Shown piece after piece: positions 8,127-16,346 of a stretch of DNA of 64,000 bases; the stretch's first letter is position 1; every line of letters starts with the position of its first letter. The position numbers and the translations under genes were made by a program. The stretch covers positions 7,750,001-7,814,000 of the forward strand of contig NZ_CP107989.1 in the NCBI RefSeq assembly GCF_041435015.1, given 5' to 3'. Source of the DNA: Streptomyces canus (GTDB taxonomy: Bacteria; Actinomycetota; Actinomycetes; Streptomycetales; Streptomycetaceae). The notes under the pieces were generated by a model. The model was not told the DNA's origin and made no database searches. It saw nothing but the letters and a program-made list of their open reading frames with translations.

Positions 8127-9020
8127 TCAGGCGGCCACGAGGCGTTCGTACTCCGCCAGCAGCCCGTCGGCCGTCTTCCGGTCGGCGGGCCGCAGCGGGG
8201 CGCGGACCGGGCCCGCGGGCAGACCGAGCGCGTTCAGGAGGGCCTTGGCAGTGACCGTGCCGGGCAGGCCCGCCGACATCATCGCCTCGATCAGCGGCGT
8301 GGCCCGTTGTTGGAGGCGGGCGGACACGGGGGTGTCGCCCGCCTCGAACATGTCCAGGATCGCGCGGAGTTGAGCGGGGACCACGTTGGCCACCGTGCTG
8401 ACGTAGCCCGCCGCACCCACCGCGTACAGGGCGAGGATGTGCTCGTCGCAGCCCGCGTAGTACGCCAACTCCGTGCGGTTCAGGACCTTTTGGGTGCCGA
8501 GAAGGTCGTAGGAACAGTCCTTGACCGCGACGATCCGGGGGTGCTCGGCGAGCCGGATCATCGTCTCCGGCTCGATGCGGGTGCCGGTGCGGCCCGGGAT
8601 GTCGTAGAGCATGACGGGCAGTCCGGAGGCGTCCGCGATCTCCCTGAAGTGTGCCTCCAGCGCGTCCTGCGGCGGCCTGCTGTAGTAGGGGCTGACCACC
8701 AACACCCCGTCCGCGCCCGCCTTTTCGGCCGCGAGGGTCAGCTCCACGGTGTGCCGGGTGTCGAAGGTGCCCACCCCCGCCACCACCGAGGCCCGCTCGC
8801 CCACCGCCTCGCGCACGGCCGCCACCAGTGCCGCCTTCTCCGCGTCCGTCGTGGTCGGCGACTCGCCCGTGGTGCCGGAGAGGACGAGCCCGTCGCAGCC
8901 CTCCCTCACCAGGTGGTCGGCGAGCCCCTGCGCGCCGTCGAGATCGAGGGCGCCGGCCTCGTCGAAGGGCGTGATCATGGCGCAGAGGGCGCGGCCGAAG
9001 GGCGGGGCGGTTGTCGTCAT
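8127..9020 (-). CDS. dapA: 4-hydroxy-tetrahydrodipicolinate synthase DapA
   Basis: A 297-residue class I aldolase of the DHDPS family that condenses pyruvate with aspartate semialdehyde at the entry to lysine/DAP synthesis. Visible motifs are LSGTTGESPTT (pyruvate-binding TT pair), the YYSRPPQ segment, the catalytic tyrosine in MLYDIPGRTG and the Schiff-base lysine in IVAVKDCSYD. ATG at 9020 starts the conserved MTTTAPPFG; an upstream in-frame ATG (9056) adds an unconserved tail. Two other DHDPS-fold genes in this window (49013, 55094) belong to sugar-acid pathways; this one has the true DapA motifs. Confidence 0.92.
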   Translation of the reverse strand: MTTTAPPFGRALCAMITPFDEAGALDLDGAQGLADHLVREGCDGLVLSGTTGESPTTTDAEKAALVAAVREAVGERASVVAGVGTFDTRHTVELTLAAEKAGADGVLVVSPYYSRPPQDALEAHFREIADASGLPVMLYDIPGRTGTRIEPETMIRLAEHPRIVAVKDCSYDLLGTQKVLNRTELAYYAGCDEHILALYAVGAAGYVSTVANVVPAQLRAILDMFEAGDTPVSARLQQRATPLIEAMMSAGLPGTVTAKALLNALGLPAGPVRAPLRPADRKTADGLLAEYERLVAA

Positions 9021-9175
9021 ACGCGTAGTCTCGGCAGACCGACCGTGAAGCTCCACTTAATTCTTCTACGGCGTACTGGTAAGTGATGCTGCGAAAAGAA
9101 GGTCCTATGTCCAAAGGGGGCCCGCATGGGTCACCATGGTCAGGACGGTGCACGACCCCTGGTCCTGGAGGCGTC

Positions 9176-9304
9176 ATGAAGCTCGGCAAGGCACTCGCCA
9201 CCGGAGTCGCGGAAGAGCGGCCCGAGATCCACGACGCGGAGCTCGAGCTCCCCGAGGAGATCAAGGAGCTGAAGGCTCCCGAAGAGGTTCCGGCGGCCCG
9301 ATGA
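9176..9304 (+). CDS. Small acidic protein of unknown function
   Basis: A 42-residue protein with a basic start (MKLGKALATGVAEE) and a strongly acidic, Pro-containing tail (ELELPEEIKELKAPEEVPAA). GGAGG 5 nt before ATG 9176 supports this start; an in-frame ATG at 9107 exists with a weaker AAGG site. Its stop overlaps the ATG of the next gene (ATGA), so the two are coupled. I do not recognise a family. The charge pattern suggests a binding partner or inhibitor-like peptide rather than an enzyme. Confidence 0.6.
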   Translation: MKLGKALATGVAEERPEIHDAELELPEEIKELKAPEEVPAAR

Positions 9305-9993
9305 GACTGCGGCTTCCGGAGGAACGCCCGACGGAGCCGCCGACCGGATACAAGATCGCCCACCCGGTGCTGTCCCAGGACGGCACCCGGGCCGGGTTCA
9401 CCGGTGTGTCGCTCGGCGGCGCGCTGCCGTACGGAGTCCTGGCCGACGCGTCCTGCGTCTACGGCCTGCGGCACCGGGCGCCGAGCCGTCGCTGCGACTG
9501 CGGCTTCCACTGCGTGCACGACCGCGCGGCGGCCGAGGCGCTGCTGTGCACGGCCGAGCACCGTACGGCCGTCCTCCTCGACGTCCTGGTCCTCGGCCGC
9601 TACCTCCGCTTCGAGCGCGGCTTCCGCTACGCCCGCCAGCGGGTGCGGACCGCCACCGTCGGACCCTGCGCCTGCGGCACGGTCGCTGCGGCCCTCGCCG
9701 ACGCCGACTGGGGCAGACCCGGCTGGCGGGCCCTGGCGCCCTCGTGCGCGGGCTGCCTGCGCGGTCGTACGGCCGTCTCGCTCGCCGGGTTCGCGCGGCT
9801 GGCCGGAGAGGGGCTGCGGGTGGTGGCACGGCCGGCCACCGTGCTCACGCAAGGTGACCCCGGTCTGCCCGAGGGTCTCGGGGTGCCCGAACTCGCCGCC
9901 GAGGCGGCCCTGTTGCAGGCCAGGCTCGACTGGTTCCAGAGCCAGCTGGCCCGGCTCGGACAGCGTGGCCCGGACGGCGGTCCGCAGGGGTAG
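9301..9993 (+). CDS. Cysteine-rich protein of unknown function
   Basis: A 230-residue protein that I cannot assign to a known family. Two cysteine clusters are obvious: C-D-C-G-F-H-C-V-H near residue 64 and CACGTVAAAL / CAGCLRG around residues 122-152. They look like metal (zinc) sites. The N-terminal part reads GYKIAHPVLSQDGTRAGFTGVSLGG. It is coupled to the acidic mini-protein upstream and precedes the holin-X/DUF3618 pair by 52 nt. A regulatory or DNA/RNA-binding role is possible but unproven. Confidence 0.6.
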   Translation: MRLRLPEERPTEPPTGYKIAHPVLSQDGTRAGFTGVSLGGALPYGVLADASCVYGLRHRAPSRRCDCGFHCVHDRAAAEALLCTAEHRTAVLLDVLVLGRYLRFERGFRYARQRVRTATVGPCACGTVAAALADADWGRPGWRALAPSCAGCLRGRTAVSLAGFARLAGEGLRVVARPATVLTQGDPGLPEGLGVPELAAEAALLQARLDWFQSQLARLGQRGPDGGPQG

Positions 9994-10045
9994 CGGGGGC
10001 CGGGCCGGGTACCCGGGAGTTCCGACCGAGAGGAGGCGGAACACC

Positions 10046-10465
10046 GTGACCGGAACCACGGCCCCCAGGCCGGTGCACGACGAACATCACTCGGTGGGCG
10101 AACTCGTCGGACAGGCCACCGAACAGGTCTCGCGGCTGGTGCGGCAGGAAGTCGCCCTCGCGAAGGAGGAGCTGGCCGAGAAGGGCCGGCGGGCCGGCAG
10201 GGGCGGGGGGCTGCTCGGTGCGGCCGGCGCCTTCGCCTACGCAGGACTGCTCGCCCTGGCCGGAACGGCCACCGCCGCCCTCTCGCTGGTGCTGTCGGTG
10301 TGGGCCTCGGCGCTGATCGTGACGGCCGTGCTGTTCGTGATCGCAGGGGTGCTCGCCGCCATCGGCCGCGCCCAGCTGCGCCGCGCCACACCCCCGACGC
10401 CCGAGGAGGCCCTCGGCAGCGTCAAGGCGGACGTCGAGGAGATCAGGGAAAGGGCGCACCGATGA
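10046..10465 (+). CDS. Actinobacterial holin-X family membrane protein
   Basis: A 139-residue protein. An N-terminal amphipathic region (VGELVGQATEQVSRLVRQEVALAKEELAEKGRRAG) precedes two closely spaced membrane helices (about 55-77 and 82-105). This is the layout of the 'putative actinobacterial holin-X, superfamily III' family. Despite the name these are chromosomal proteins and no phage genes are nearby. GTG at 10046 has GAGAGGAGG upstream. The TGA overlaps the next ATG (ATGA), linking it to the DUF3618 protein; the pair is commonly adjacent in actinomycetes. Confidence 0.8.
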   Translation: MTGTTAPRPVHDEHHSVGELVGQATEQVSRLVRQEVALAKEELAEKGRRAGRGGGLLGAAGAFAYAGLLALAGTATAALSLVLSVWASALIVTAVLFVIAGVLAAIGRAQLRRATPPTPEEALGSVKADVEEIRERAHR

Positions 10466-10998
10466 CGGACAGGACGAGCGGCGAGCCCCCCGTGACGGGG
10501 GCCAAGGGACCCGATGAGCTGCGCCGCCAGATCGAGCGGACCCGCAGCGAACTAGGCGACACGGTAGAGGAGTTGGCAGGCAAGATGGACGTGAAGGGCC
10601 GCGCGCGGGCTCGTGCGGCAGATCTCAGGGACAAGGCGGGCGCGATGACCGTGCAGCTGCGCAGCAGCGCCGCACAGGCCGGTCACACCGTGCACGACCG
10701 GGCCATGCAGGCCGGTCACAAGGTCCAGGACACGGCGGCGAAGACCGGCCACCAGGTCCAGGACAAGGCGGTGAAGACCGGTCATCAGGTCCAGGACCGG
10801 ACGCAACGGGCCGGCCATGTCACCCAGGACAGGGCCTCGCAGACGAGTGCCGCCCTGGAGCGGAAGGCGCAGCACAGCGTGCCCGCTCCGGCCCGGCCCC
10901 TGGTCATGGCAGCGCTACGGCATCCGAGGCCGGTGCTGATCGTCGGCGCGGCCGTGGCCGCGGTCGTCGTGGTGTCGTGGCGGTACCCCAAGAAGTGA
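10462..10998 (+). CDS. DUF3618 protein with five 11-residue repeats
   Basis: A 178-residue protein. Residues 16-55 are a DUF3618 domain (PDELRRQIERTRSELGDTVEELAGKMDVK). Residues 72-126 are five tandem 11-residue units of the form (Q/K)xGHxVQDxAx, and a single membrane helix lies near 155-172. The repeats are predicted amphipathic helix, like apolipoprotein or LEA 11-mers, and could lie on a membrane surface. It is coupled to the holin-X gene and ends at a bidirectional terminator. Role unknown; the family is membrane-associated and often stress-related. Confidence 0.8.
   Translation: MTDRTSGEPPVTGAKGPDELRRQIERTRSELGDTVEELAGKMDVKGRARARAADLRDKAGAMTVQLRSSAAQAGHTVHDRAMQAGHKVQDTAAKTGHQVQDKAVKTGHQVQDRTQRAGHVTQDRASQTSAALERKAQHSVPAPARPLVMAALRHPRPVLIVGAAVAAVVVVSWRYPKK
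10675..10839 (+). repeat. Five 33-bp coding repeats
   Basis: Five in-phase 33-bp units encode the 11-residue (Q/K)xGHxVQDxAx repeats of the DUF3618 protein. Units 3 and 4 are the most similar. The repeat number is the kind of feature that can vary between strains. Confidence 0.8.
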
Positions 10999-11007
10999 GC
11001 GATGCGT

Positions 11008-11043
11008 ACGGCTGGGCGCGGGCGGTGGCCCGCGCCCAGCCGT
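11008..11043. terminator. Bidirectional hairpin terminator
   Basis: A perfect 16-bp stem (ACGGCTGGGCGCGGGC at 11008-11023 and its complement at 11028-11043) with a GGTG loop lies between the converging DUF3618 and YihY genes. No U-run. It is positioned to stop both transcripts. Confidence 0.85.
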
Positions 11044-11053
11044 GTGCCTACCG

Positions 11054-12025
11054 TCACCGCCCGCGGTTCGCCCGCAGCCTCGGCGGCCACTTCCGGGTGT
11101 CCCGGGGCTCCACGTACGGCTCCTCGGTCGGCTCGGCCTCGCCGGAGACGATCGCCCGCTCCCGGGCCAGTTCCGCGTCGAACTCCAGGCCCAGCAGGAT
11201 CGCCAGGTTCGTCAGCCAGAGCCACACCAGGAAGACGATGGCGCCGGCGAGGGTGCCGTAGGTCTTGTTGTAGGAGCCGAAGTTGGCGGCGTAGAGAGCG
11301 AAGCCCGCGGAGGCGGCGAGCCAGACCAGGGTGGCGAGGACACTGCCCGGCGAGATCCAGTGGAAGCCGCGGCCGCGGACGTTGGGGGCCGCCCAGTACA
11401 GCAGCGCGATCATCAGGACGACCAGGAGCAGCAGCACCGGCCACTTGGCCACGCCCCAGAGCGCGATCGCCGCGTCGCCGAACCCCACCGCCCTGCCCGC
11501 CCGTTCGGCCAGCGGGCCCGTGAACACCACGATCAGCGCGCTCGCCGCCAGCATCACCATCAAGGTCACGGTCAGCGCCAGCCGCAGCGGCGTCAGCTTC
11601 CACACCGGACGCCCCTCGGGAAGGTCGTACACCGCGTTGGACGTACGGATGAACGCGGCGACGTACCCGGACGCCGACCACAGCGCGGCGAACAGGCCGA
11701 CGATCGCGAGCACGCTGCCCGTGCCGCCGCTGTCGCCGAGTTGGACCACCGCGTCCCGCAGGATGTCCCGGGCCGGACCCGGCGCGAGGTCCCCGATGTT
11801 GTCCAGGATCTTGTCCGTGGCGCGCTGTCCCACCACGCCCAGCAGGGAGACCATCACCAGCAGGGCGGGGAACAGCGACAGGACGCCGTAGTACGTCAAC
11901 GCCGCCGCGCGGTCGGCGAGTTCGTCGTCCAGCAACTCCTTCCCCGTGCGCCGCAGCGCCGCACGCCAGGATCGCGCGGGCAACTCGGAGGGGCTGTTCG
12001 GCTGGTCGTCGGCCTGCTCGTCCAT
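11054..12025 (-). CDS. YihY/BrkB-family inner membrane protein
   Basis: A 323-residue polytopic membrane protein of the YihY/virulence-factor BrkB family (sometimes mislabelled ribonuclease BN). A cytoplasmic N-terminus precedes the conserved LADRAAALTYYGVLSLFPALLVMVSLLG entry helix; about six helices follow, ending with SYNKTYGTLAGAIVFLVWLWLTNLAILLGLEFDAEL. The tail is charged. ATG at 12025 matches the conserved start. Its biochemical function is unknown. It faces the DUF3618 gene across a shared terminator. Confidence 0.85.
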   Translation of the reverse strand: MDEQADDQPNSPSELPARSWRAALRRTGKELLDDELADRAAALTYYGVLSLFPALLVMVSLLGVVGQRATDKILDNIGDLAPGPARDILRDAVVQLGDSGGTGSVLAIVGLFAALWSASGYVAAFIRTSNAVYDLPEGRPVWKLTPLRLALTVTLMVMLAASALIVVFTGPLAERAGRAVGFGDAAIALWGVAKWPVLLLLVVLMIALLYWAAPNVRGRGFHWISPGSVLATLVWLAASAGFALYAANFGSYNKTYGTLAGAIVFLVWLWLTNLAILLGLEFDAELARERAIVSGEAEPTEEPYVEPRDTRKWPPRLRANRGR

Positions 12026-12140
12026 GCCGTGGCGGGTCTCCCGAAACGCCCCCGCGAACCGCCGACTTGACCTGAATCTTGGTTGAGGTTGAAGGGTGGT
12101 GGCTGCACACATCGAGCAGCGATCCGAGGAGGCCGTGCGC

Positions 12141-12842
12141 ATGACCCGCCGTACCGAAACCCATCCCGATCTCACCCGGCCCGAGGTGGGTGCGTCCCTT
12201 TTCAGTACCTGGCGGGTGGGCAACCCGCTGCGGCAGCGGCAGACCGTCGAGGCCGTCGCCGGTACCTGGGAACGCCGGCCGTGGCCCGCCGACGGACTGC
12301 TCGGCTACCACGTCTACACCGGACACGACACCGCGAGCCTCCTGCACTACTCGCAGTGGACGGACGAACAGACCTACGAGGCCTTCGCGCGGACACAGCG
12401 GCTGGAGCGCGTCGACGAGATCGACACCGCCGTCCCCCACATCGAGCGGGTGGGGCTCGGCCGCTACCGGCACTACCGCAGCGTCGCCCGGGACGGTGAC
12501 CGGCGGGTCCCGGGATGCATCGTGATCGTCGACATCGAGTTCGACGGTCCCGACCCCGACCGGCAGCGGGCCTGGGTCGACGCCGTCCTCGAGGCGCTGG
12601 AGAACGAGCCGAACCCGCATCCCGGTGGCATCGGCGCCCACTTCCACCTCAGTACCGACGGCACCCGCGTCCTCAACTACGCCGAGTGGGAGAGCGCTCA
12701 GGCGCATCTCGACGCGCTCGCCGCGCCGGGGGACGGGATCGGCTCGGCCTCGGACCGCTGGGAGCGCGTGCAGACCTGGCCGGGGCTGAAGAGCAGCGTG
12801 GTCAGCCGGTACGACCACGCTCTCGGGCTGATTCCCGGCTAG
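12141..12842 (+). CDS. Double ABM (antibiotic biosynthesis monooxygenase-like) domain protein
   Basis: A 233-residue protein with two dimeric alpha-beta-barrel halves. The first (about 18-105) contains ADGLLGYHVYTGHDTASLLHYSQWTDEQTYEAF; the second (about 118-225) contains GIGAHFHLSTDGTRVLNYAEWESAQAHLDAL. ABM domains range from quinone-forming monooxygenases to simple binding proteins, and no biosynthetic cluster surrounds this one, so a general redox or detoxification role is as likely. ATG 12141 has GGAGG 8 nt upstream. Confidence 0.75.
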   Translation: MTRRTETHPDLTRPEVGASLFSTWRVGNPLRQRQTVEAVAGTWERRPWPADGLLGYHVYTGHDTASLLHYSQWTDEQTYEAFARTQRLERVDEIDTAVPHIERVGLGRYRHYRSVARDGDRRVPGCIVIVDIEFDGPDPDRQRAWVDAVLEALENEPNPHPGGIGAHFHLSTDGTRVLNYAEWESAQAHLDALAAPGDGIGSASDRWERVQTWPGLKSSVVSRYDHALGLIPG

Positions 12843-12859
12843 GTCAACCGAAAACTCAA

Positions 12860-12894
12860 ACCGTCTGGACAAAAAAAGTGTTCGGTGAGACGGT
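12860..12894 (+). promoter_or_regulatory. Inverted repeat upstream of the ArsR-type regulator
   Basis: ACCGTCT (12860-12866) and AGACGGT (12888-12894) form a perfect 7-bp inverted repeat around an AT-rich centre containing seven A residues, ending 6 nt before the ATG of the regulator. Its position fits autoregulation by that protein. Confidence 0.4.
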
Positions 12895-12900
12895 GGACCC

Positions 12901-13497
12901 ATGCTGGACGTCACCGTGATCGAGGACCCCGAGGCCGCAGCCGTCTCCCTGGACCCCATAAGGGCGCGACTGCTCGCCGAGCTGGCGGCCGGCCCCGCGT
13001 CGGCCGCCATGCTGGCCGGCAAGGTCGAGCTGCCCAGACAGAAGGTGAACTACCACCTGAAGGCGCTGGAGCGGCACGGCCTGGTCGAGCTCGCCGGGGA
13101 GCGCCGCAAGGGCAACGTCACCGAGCGGCTGATGCGGGCGACCGCGGCGTCGTACGTGATCTCACCGCTCGCCCTCGCCGCCGTGCAGCCCGACCCGGAC
13201 CGCTTCCGCGACCAGCTCTCCGCGCGCTGGCTGCTGGCGCTCGGGGCCCGGCTGGTACGGGATGTCGGTTCGCTGATCACCGGCGCGGCGAAGGCCCGCA
13301 AGCGGCTGGCGACGTACGCGCTGGACGGCGAGGTGCGCTTCGCCTCGGCCGCCGAACGGGCCGCGTTCATTGAGGAGTTGACGGCCGGCATCACCGGCCT
13401 GATCCGCAAGTACGACGCCCCGGACGCCGAGGGGGGCCGGGACCACCGGATCGTGGTGGCCGTCCATCCCACGCTGAAACAGACCGAGTTGGAGTAG
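12901..13497 (+). CDS. ArsR-type winged-helix regulator
   Basis: A 198-residue protein. The N-terminal winged helix (about 16-85) reads LDPIRARLLAELAAGPASAAMLAGKVELPRQKVNYHLKALERHGLVELAGERRKGNVTERLMRAT; the C-terminal helical part is uncharacterised. It lies 3 nt upstream of an SRPBCC protein gene. ArsR/SRPBCC pairs are frequent in actinomycetes, where the regulator controls both genes. No metal-binding cysteine pair is present, so a metal sensor is unlikely. Confidence 0.82.
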   Translation: MLDVTVIEDPEAAAVSLDPIRARLLAELAAGPASAAMLAGKVELPRQKVNYHLKALERHGLVELAGERRKGNVTERLMRATAASYVISPLALAAVQPDPDRFRDQLSARWLLALGARLVRDVGSLITGAAKARKRLATYALDGEVRFASAAERAAFIEELTAGITGLIRKYDAPDAEGGRDHRIVVAVHPTLKQTELE

Positions 13498-13500
13498 ATC

Positions 13501-14235
13501 ATGTCCAAAGAGTTCGAGATCGCCCGCGAGTTCGAGGTCGACGCCACCCCCGAGCAGGTGTGGGAGGCGATCACCACCGGCACCGGTGGCTATCTGTGGC
13601 CGATGGAGCCGCCCGAGCCTCGCGTCGGCGGGACCGGCCCCTTCGGGTCCAAGGTCGTCGCCTGGGACCCGCCGCACCACTACACCAACCGGGTCGAGGA
13701 CGTCGAGGGCATCTCCCAGCAGACCCTCAACCAGCTCGACTACACCGTCGAACCCCGCGACGAGGGCCGACGCGCCTGGGTGCGGTACGTCCACAGCGGG
13801 ATCTTCGTCGACGACTGGGACAACCAGTACGACGGCGCCGCCAAGCACACCGACTTCTATCTGCACACCCTGCGCGAGTACCTGACCCACTTCGCGCCCC
13901 GCCCGGCCGCCTTCGCGACCTTCGACGGACCCGAGGCGTCCAAGGCCCCCGACGCCCTCGCCGCCGTGGGGCGGGCGCTCGGCGTCGGCGAGGACGTGGC
14001 CGCCGGGACGCGCGTGACGGTCCACGGGCCGGACACCTTCGGCGCCGTGGTCGACTTCCGCAACCCGTACTTCATCGGGCTGCGCACCGAGCGGAGCCTC
14101 ACCCGTGTCTTCGGCCGCAACCACTGGGGCCACCCGGTCGGGATCTCCCTGCACGACTTCGCATCCGACACCGACATCAAGGAGTGCGAGAGCGAGTGGC
14201 AGGCCTGGCTGAACGGGGTGTTCAACCAGGCCTGA
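13501..14235 (+). CDS. SRPBCC (AHSA1/START-like) protein
   Basis: A 244-residue protein with an N-terminal START-like fold (about 1-130): EFEIAREFEVDATPEQVWEAITTGTGGYLWPMEP, and a following W-D-P-P-H-H-Y. Such domains bind hydrophobic ligands or act as Aha1-like co-chaperones. A second, related segment follows after residue 150. It is co-transcribed with the ArsR-type regulator just upstream. The specific ligand is unknown. Confidence 0.8.
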   Translation: MSKEFEIAREFEVDATPEQVWEAITTGTGGYLWPMEPPEPRVGGTGPFGSKVVAWDPPHHYTNRVEDVEGISQQTLNQLDYTVEPRDEGRRAWVRYVHSGIFVDDWDNQYDGAAKHTDFYLHTLREYLTHFAPRPAAFATFDGPEASKAPDALAAVGRALGVGEDVAAGTRVTVHGPDTFGAVVDFRNPYFIGLRTERSLTRVFGRNHWGHPVGISLHDFASDTDIKECESEWQAWLNGVFNQA

Positions 14236-14246
14236 CCCTTCGTGGG

Positions 14247-16070
14247 TTACGGCTTGAAGCGCAGCACCTGCGGGTCGTGGTCGCTGATCTGGTCGTTGAA
14301 CTCCGAGTTGATGTGCACGCTGTCGTACTCGAAGTCGCAGCCGCGCCGGATCGACGGGCTGACCAGGATCTGGTCCAGGACCTGCTGGTTGCCCTGGTAG
14401 TCGTAGGTGTAACGCTCGCTCCTGGGCAGCGACTTGATCGCCGACCAGAGCTCGCCGTCACCCTCCAGGATCTTCGCGGTGTCGGAGAACTCGAAGTCGT
14501 TGATGTCGCCGAGGGCGATGACGTCCGCGTTCTTCTGGGTGTCGAGGATGTCCTTGACGAAGGCGTTGACCAGCGTCGCCTGCTGGTGGCGCTGGATCTC
14601 CGAGCTGCGCGGCACCGGCTGGGTCGCCGAGCTCAGACCGAAGTCGCCGCCCTTGGAGTTGAGGTGGTTGGCGATCACGAAGACCGTGCGGCCACGGAAG
14701 ACGAACTCGCCGGCCAGCGGCTTGCGGCTGCTGTTCCAGGCCGTGTTCGTCGGGTCGATACGGCCCGGGGAGACCGTCAGCGCGGCCTTCCCGTGGGTCC
14801 TCGTCACGCCGACGGCCGTCGTGGCGTCGCCGCCCGCGCGGTCCGTGAAGGAGACCCGCTGCGGGTTGAAGAGGAACACCTGGCGGATGTTGCCGCCCGG
14901 CTCGCCGCCGTCGGTGTCGTTGGCCGGGTCGATCGAGCGCGACTCGTACCTCGGGCCGCCCGCCGCGACGATCGCGTCGATCAGCTTGTTCACCGTCACG
15001 TCGGCGGCGGTCGTGCCGTCGTCCTTGGCGCCGTTGTTGTCCTGGATCTCCTCCAGGGACACGATGTCGGGCGACTTCAGGTTGTTCACGATCGCGGAGG
15101 CGTGCTCCTCGAAGGTGGCGTCGGTCGGGTCGAGGTTCTCGACGTTGTACGTCGCGACCGCCAGCTCGCCGTTCTTCTGCTTCTGCGTGGTCTCCCGCTC
15201 GAGACCGGCGCTCTTCAGCGTGCCGATCTCGTTCGCCACCAGGGTGTAGCCGCCGAACTGGTTGTAGTCCAGCGGGCCCGCGGTGCTGCCGGTGAGGACG
15301 TCACCGACGTTCGCGACGGGGAAGGCGGAGGTCGAGCCCAGCGACTGGATCTGCAGCCGTCCGGCGTTCTGCGACGTGTAGGAGCCGTAGAGGGTGCCGC
15401 CGCGGCGGGTGGTGTTCTCGCGCGGCTTCACCGTCACCCACAGCTCGGTGTACGGGTCGGTCGCGCCGACCACGCGGGTGTCGGCGACCTTGACGTTCAT
15501 GCCCTCCAGGGACTCGTAGAAGTCCAGGGCGTACTTCTTCGGCTCCAGCGTCAGGCCGTTGATCGAGTTGCCCGCGGCGGGGTCGCCCGCCGGGGCGTAG
15601 GCGGCCGGCACCGACCTCGCGTCGATCACCGTGGCCGCGGGGACCGTGTTGCCGCTGGAGACGACCGTGACGGTCGGCTTGGTGATCTCGGTCAGCGACT
15701 GGTTCCCGGTCGACGTGCCGCCCGGGACGTACTCCGAGACCGTGCCGGTGACCGTGACGGCGTCGCCGACGGCGACCTTCGGGGCGGAGCTGGTGAAGAC
15801 GAAGACGCCCTCACTGGTGGCCGGGTCGGCGTCGGGGTTCGGATCCTGGATCCAGAAACCCTTGGAGGAGCCGTAGGTGCGCACACCGGTGACGATTCCG
15901 GCCACATCCGCGACCTTCTGACCGGCGTACGGGGATATCCGGGTCGCGCCCTGGATGTCATGGATGCTCACGCCGGCCGCATGGGCGGGGGAGACGAGGA
16001 CGACGGTGGAAGCCGCCGACAGGGCGGCGACGGTGAGCGCGGCGAGACGCGCGGACTTCTTGCTCGGCAA
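14247..16070 (-). CDS. Secreted endonuclease/exonuclease/phosphatase (EEP) family protein
   Basis: A 607-residue exported protein. A signal peptide (KKSARLAALTVAALSAASTVVLVSPAHAAG) is followed by an OB-fold-like N-terminal region (VADVAGIVTGVRTYGSSKGFWIQDPNPD), as in large extracellular nucleases. The C-terminal EEP domain (about 300-607) has catalytic motifs ATYNVENLDP, SLEEIQDNNG, FVIANHLNSKGGD, ALGDINDFE and ISDHDP. TTG at 16070 has GGAGGG 7 nt upstream and opens directly on the signal peptide, so I prefer it to an ATG at 16208. It probably degrades external DNA/RNA for phosphate or nitrogen. Confidence 0.87.
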   Translation of the reverse strand: MPSKKSARLAALTVAALSAASTVVLVSPAHAAGVSIHDIQGATRISPYAGQKVADVAGIVTGVRTYGSSKGFWIQDPNPDADPATSEGVFVFTSSAPKVAVGDAVTVTGTVSEYVPGGTSTGNQSLTEITKPTVTVVSSGNTVPAATVIDARSVPAAYAPAGDPAAGNSINGLTLEPKKYALDFYESLEGMNVKVADTRVVGATDPYTELWVTVKPRENTTRRGGTLYGSYTSQNAGRLQIQSLGSTSAFPVANVGDVLTGSTAGPLDYNQFGGYTLVANEIGTLKSAGLERETTQKQKNGELAVATYNVENLDPTDATFEEHASAIVNNLKSPDIVSLEEIQDNNGAKDDGTTAADVTVNKLIDAIVAAGGPRYESRSIDPANDTDGGEPGGNIRQVFLFNPQRVSFTDRAGGDATTAVGVTRTHGKAALTVSPGRIDPTNTAWNSSRKPLAGEFVFRGRTVFVIANHLNSKGGDFGLSSATQPVPRSSEIQRHQQATLVNAFVKDILDTQKNADVIALGDINDFEFSDTAKILEGDGELWSAIKSLPRSERYTYDYQGNQQVLDQILVSPSIRRGCDFEYDSVHINSEFNDQISDHDPQVLRFKP

Positions 16071-16154
16071 CGGGATCCCTCCGGGGACGAACGTAGGCGC
16101 CGGGACGAGGGTGAACGTGGAACGGTGGGAGCCGCGACCTGTGGGGCGGTGGCG

Positions 16155-16207
16155 ACGCGCGTAGAAAATACAGTGAACAGATGTCCGCCGGATTTCTACG
16201 CGCGTCA
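16155..16207. promoter_or_regulatory. 14-bp perfect inverted repeat between nuclease and unknown gene
   Basis: GACGCGCGTAGAAA (16155-16168) and TTTCTACGCGCGTC (16194-16207) are perfect complements around a 25-nt centre. The element lies 85 bp upstream of the nuclease TTG and 139 bp upstream of the divergent gene, so it is placed as a shared regulatory site or a stable stem in the nuclease leader. A reverse-strand GTTCACC heptamer (16110-16116) lies between it and the nuclease start. Confidence 0.5.
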
Positions 16208-16346
16208 ATCTCCTGCCTGGTCAGCCCAGTTGTCAAGGTTTCAGCCATGTACGGACCCTGTCGGGAACATGAACCGGGCGGCATAGGTGGATATCCGTCT
16301 ACGCTGAGCGGCTGAGTGGCACGACGCGTCCGAGGAGAACCAGCCG

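Noticed and set aside
10046-10998. Prophage remnant suggested by the holin-X name
   Set aside because: No other phage gene is present; this family and its DUF3618 partner are ordinary chromosomal actinobacterial proteins.
12141-12842. Part of an antibiotic biosynthesis cluster because of the ABM domains
   Set aside because: No synthase, tailoring or export gene surrounds it; ABM domains are widespread outside such clusters.
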